From an uncultured Dehalococcoidia bacterium (lineage in GTDB: Bacteria; Chloroflexota; Dehalococcoidia; Lucifugimonadales; GCA-2712585): a stretch of 9,161 nt of DNA. The DNA is taken from assembly GCA_913052045.1 (NCBI GenBank), contig CAJXDJ010000022.1, positions 1 through 9,161 of the forward strand. Reading direction: 5' to 3'. Position numbers and translations under genes: made by a program. Shown here piece by piece: positions 7,244 through 9,161 of this stretch (positions within the stretch are counted from its first letter, which is position 1; each line of letters begins with the position of its first letter). The notes under the pieces are model-generated. The model had not been told where the DNA came from. It made no database searches and worked only from the letters and a program-made list of their open reading frames with translations.

Positions 7244-7646
7244 GTTTATTCTCTCAGTACGCCTTTTTAGTCCTTAACCTAGACTATCAACCAGTAAACA
7301 TATGTACAGTTAGACGGGCTTTGACATTGGTAATCAAAGGCAAGGCAGACACCCTCGAAGCAAACCGTGGAACCATCCAAACATGTCAATATTGTGGAAA
7401 AAAAGGGAGATGCTTAACGATGGATCACGTCAAACCTAGAATTCAAGGAGGAAAGCAGACGTGGGACAATATCGTAAGTGCATGTTCCAATTGCAATCAT
7501 AAGAAAGCTGGACAACCCCCCAGCCAAGCGCGGATGCTACTATTAAAAAAGCCTTAGAGCTACATATGCCAGTCCTTATTATGTCCTCCATGGTCGCAAC
7601 GATTTTCGACGAATGGAAACCTTTCATGCCATGGGAAACAAACTAG
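7229..7646 (+). pseudogene. HNH endonuclease gene, frame-disrupted and internally shortened
   Basis: Relative of the small McrA-like HNH nucleases common in bacteria; natural substrate unknown. The main reading frame is open from 7243 to TAG at 7555-7557 and reads LVLNLDYQPVNICTVRRALTL, the normal family N-terminus, then a zinc-finger HNH core: CQYC (7384-7395 region), MDHVKPRIQGG, TWDNIV and CSNCNHKKAG, with the D-H, N and H catalytic/metal positions intact. Three problems stand out. No ATG, GTG or TTG precedes the conserved N-terminus in frame; the first is TTG at 7321, already inside it. Upstream ATGs at 7229 and 7239 reach it only after a one-base change in the T5 run (7264-7268). About 40 residues normally lying between KADTLE and CQYCG are missing without loss of frame. 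After the A6 run (7545-7550) the expected C-terminus continues in the -1 frame (IFDEWKPFMPW), ending at TAG 7644-7646. Real decay, homopolymer sequencing errors or frameshifting are all possible. Confidence 0.7.
7545..7551 (+). other. A AAA AAG slippery heptamer at the HNH frame break
   Basis: In the HNH reading frame the bases are split A AAA AAG, the pattern used for -1 ribosomal frameshifting in dnaX and several insertion sequences. It lies two codons before the TAG at 7555, and the -1 frame downstream encodes the family-like C-terminus up to 7646. I see no convincing downstream stem-loop or upstream internal Shine-Dalgarno stimulator, so a simple one-base homopolymer loss is at least as likely. 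Confidence 0.4.
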
Positions 7647-7655
7647 TAATCTCAA

Positions 7656-9161
7656 TTAATTTCCTGAAGCTGTAAGTACATAGTGAGCCTCTTGAGTGCT
7701 GTTGGGAGACAAACTTCCAATTACTATGGTGGTACGATTCGCGTCAAGAAGCCCTGAAACATCAAACTCGGCATGTCCACCAGGGTTTACATCCACTTTC
7801 CTGATTGTGGTACCACCGTTGTTGTTTTGTATTACATAAATAAAATAATCTTGGGAAGTAAAGTTGTCCGTCCAAAGGAACCCCTCCGAGATCCATCCAG
7901 TCTCATCTGATCCATCATAGTATAGATCTATTTCTGGTATAGCTAATTCGTCTAGACAGAACCCCTCACCATATCGGTTGCTATCAGTAACATAGTGAAA
8001 ACGTAGTAATACCTGGCCTCCCGCATAAACAGAAAGATCAAATTGATCATTCAACCAATCATTACTTGAACCCGTATAGCCTGGACCAAAACCTAATCCA
8101 AACGGATTTTCATTCGTTGTAAGATTACCACGTATTATATCCCAGCTCGACCCGCCATCTTCAGAAATTTCCACATAAAGATAATCCCAATGTTTTTCCA
8201 TGTCCTGCCAAAACTTTATCTGCAGATGTGCTTGCAAAACATTAGATAAATCTATGGATCTCGTGAGCGTGGAATTGATGGAATTCCCGAGATTACTCCA
8301 CCAACAATGATCTCCAGTTTGTGGCATTGATGATATTATGGGAATTCGTTCGGTCCCTTCAAACTTCATCCGTAGATGATCAGATTCCGAATAAACATCT
8401 ATATAACGAGCGCTATACTGAGGTTGATATAATTTCAAAACTTCTCCCTGGCTAAGGGAATCTGTAGATTCCAAATTGAGATTAACTTCCCTATAAAAAA
8501 TGGTTTCTTGCGATGCTCCTGGTAAGAAATTAGCTATTGTCCATTCCTCAAAAACAGATTCGAACGTCTCATCTTCTCCTCTAGAAGATAAGTATTCGTT
8601 TATTGCTCCGATCCCAACGGCTTCTCTGTCAATCAAGTCTAGAAACTTGGTATCTTGAAAAAATCTATTTTCAAGATACCAAGTAAACAAAAAAGCTGCC
8701 CCATAGTTAGCTGACACAGAATCACCTGTTATAGGCCAGTGTACTAATGACGTCAGCGGGTAGCTTCTAAATGCATTTATATTGTTGGGCAAGAACCCTA
8801 ACTCCATTTCCGTAGTTTGAGACAAACCTTCATTCAGCCATGTGTCCTGGAATTTATTGTGATTCCAATGGACGACATGTTGCAATTCGTGCGCTAGTAC
8901 GCGCAGATATTCCCCTTCACCAGGACTCATCGCAGGTGAGTTAATATACATCATCTTTCGCTCGTTGCTAAATTCGTTAACCTCCTTAGAATATTCATCA
9001 GATGAAATTAGGTTATTATGATTATCTAAATAATTAGTTTTTATAAATTTGGTTTTAATCGGTTTATTTTTACCAAGTATTTCATAATAGGAATTACTTG
9101 CATATCCTTTTGGATACTTAAATTTAGATTTAGATTCGATACATTTATCAGTTGTTAATAT
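7656..9161 (-). CDS. Zinc metalloprotease with immune-inhibitor-A-like C-terminal domain, 3' part
   Basis: Likely secreted protease; 501 residues are visible and the frame is open to the window edge, so start and signal peptide lie outside. The ATG at 8954 is internal: upstream codons continue family-like sequence (ISSDEYSKEVNEFSNERKMM). The active site HELQHVVHW (HExxH at 8877-8891) is followed after 15 residues by the glutamate in WLNEGLSQ, a probable third zinc ligand, giving a gluzincin-like pattern reminiscent of M6/M30-type peptidases. A helical segment follows (GAAFLFTWYLENRF, then TFESVFEEWTIANFL). A MAM-like beta-sandwich as found in immune inhibitor A spans about 8321-7935, with LTRSIDLS, WDYLYVEISEDGGSSWD, PGYTGSSNDW, LSVYAGGQVLLRFHYVTD and FCLDELAIP. 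A final beta-rich segment ends at TAA 7656-7658. It converges on the HNH gene, 9 bases from its extended end. The exact peptidase family and substrate are not determined. Confidence 0.82.
   Translation of the reverse strand: MLTTDKCIESKSKFKYPKGYASNSYYEILGKNKPIKTKFIKTNYLDNHNNLISSDEYSKEVNEFSNERKMMYINSPAMSPGEGEYLRVLAHELQHVVHWNHNKFQDTWLNEGLSQTTEMELGFLPNNINAFRSYPLTSLVHWPITGDSVSANYGAAFLFTWYLENRFFQDTKFLDLIDREAVGIGAINEYLSSRGEDETFESVFEEWTIANFLPGASQETIFYREVNLNLESTDSLSQGEVLKLYQPQYSARYIDVYSESDHLRMKFEGTERIPIISSMPQTGDHCWWSNLGNSINSTLTRSIDLSNVLQAHLQIKFWQDMEKHWDYLYVEISEDGGSSWDIIRGNLTTNENPFGLGFGPGYTGSSNDWLNDQFDLSVYAGGQVLLRFHYVTDSNRYGEGFCLDELAIPEIDLYYDGSDETGWISEGFLWTDNFTSQDYFIYVIQNNNGGTTIRKVDVNPGGHAEFDVSGLLDANRTTIVIGSLSPNSTQEAHYVLTASGN
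8645..8684. repeat. Perfect 17-bp inverted repeat inside the protease gene
   Basis: ACTTGGTATCTTGAAAA (8645-8661) is the exact reverse complement of 8668-8684, with the six-base loop AATCTA between. The repeat lies wholly in coding sequence (around TWYLENRFFQDTKF) and keeps the frame open. On the coding strand the hairpin is followed only by TTTCTAG, too short a T run for a standard terminator. Confidence 0.9.

Noticed and set aside
7321..7557. A 78-residue HNH protein starting at TTG 7321
   Set aside because: The codons immediately upstream in the same frame (7243-7320) encode the conserved family N-terminus, so 7321 is internal rather than a true start.
8645..8684. Intrinsic terminator or insertion-sequence end
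   Set aside because: There is no adequate T run on either strand, no transposase nearby, and the protease frame passes through the repeat intact.
7656..8954. Protease starting at ATG 8954
   Set aside because: The frame stays open to the window edge and the upstream residues resemble the region before the HExxH motif in related proteases; a start here would remove most of the catalytic domain.
9121..9136. Short tandem TTTAGA repeat near the right edge
   Set aside because: Only about two copies in very AT-rich coding sequence; expected by chance at this composition.

Overview
This window looks like a piece of a bacterial chromosome made up mostly of housekeeping genes. A few details favour a Chloroflexota relative, possibly a marine SAR202/Dehalococcoidia-type lineage: the DnaG zinc site has the CFGAC spacing, the genes use many TTG starts, the vegetative sigma factor has a long spacer, and a secreted immune-inhibitor-A-like metalloprotease is present. 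That placement is inference from remembered family features, not a search result. GC content looks like about 45% in most of the window, but falls to about 21% in the last 160 bases.

Layout. Positions 1-1711 (+) hold the 3' part of lysA (diaminopimelate decarboxylase) followed 3 bases later by holB (DNA polymerase III delta prime). Facing them and overlapping the holB stop codon is the minus-strand pair dnaG-rpoD (5088 down to 1708). Its promoter is well formed (TTAACA, 17-base spacer, TAGAAT), and the dnaG stop abuts the rpoD start. Upstream, also on minus, is the pair cmk-plsC (6518 down to 5230), joined by a TAATG stop/start overlap and apparently driven by an extended -10 promoter. A 172-base divergent region separates it from a plus-strand CvpA-family membrane protein gene (6703-7209). 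Next comes a damaged HNH endonuclease gene (about 7229-7646). The window ends with the 3' portion of a minus-strand gene for a zinc metalloprotease with a C-terminal MAM/immune-inhibitor-A-like beta-sandwich (7656-9161, open at the window edge).

How they fit together. dnaG, holB and rpoD provide replication priming, clamp loading and promoter recognition. cmk and plsC supply CMP/dCMP phosphorylation and phosphatidic acid synthesis. lysA supplies lysine or cell-wall precursor. The protease is the only clear accessory, exported-type function.

No CRISPR array, tRNA, rRNA, insertion sequence or defence island is visible. The points most worth a second look are the HNH gene (two homopolymer-associated frame breaks, a clean in-frame loss of a conserved segment, and an A AAA AAG heptamer at one break), a perfect 17-bp inverted repeat inside the protease coding sequence, and the abrupt GC drop at the right edge. 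I do not see a convincing new multi-gene system here.
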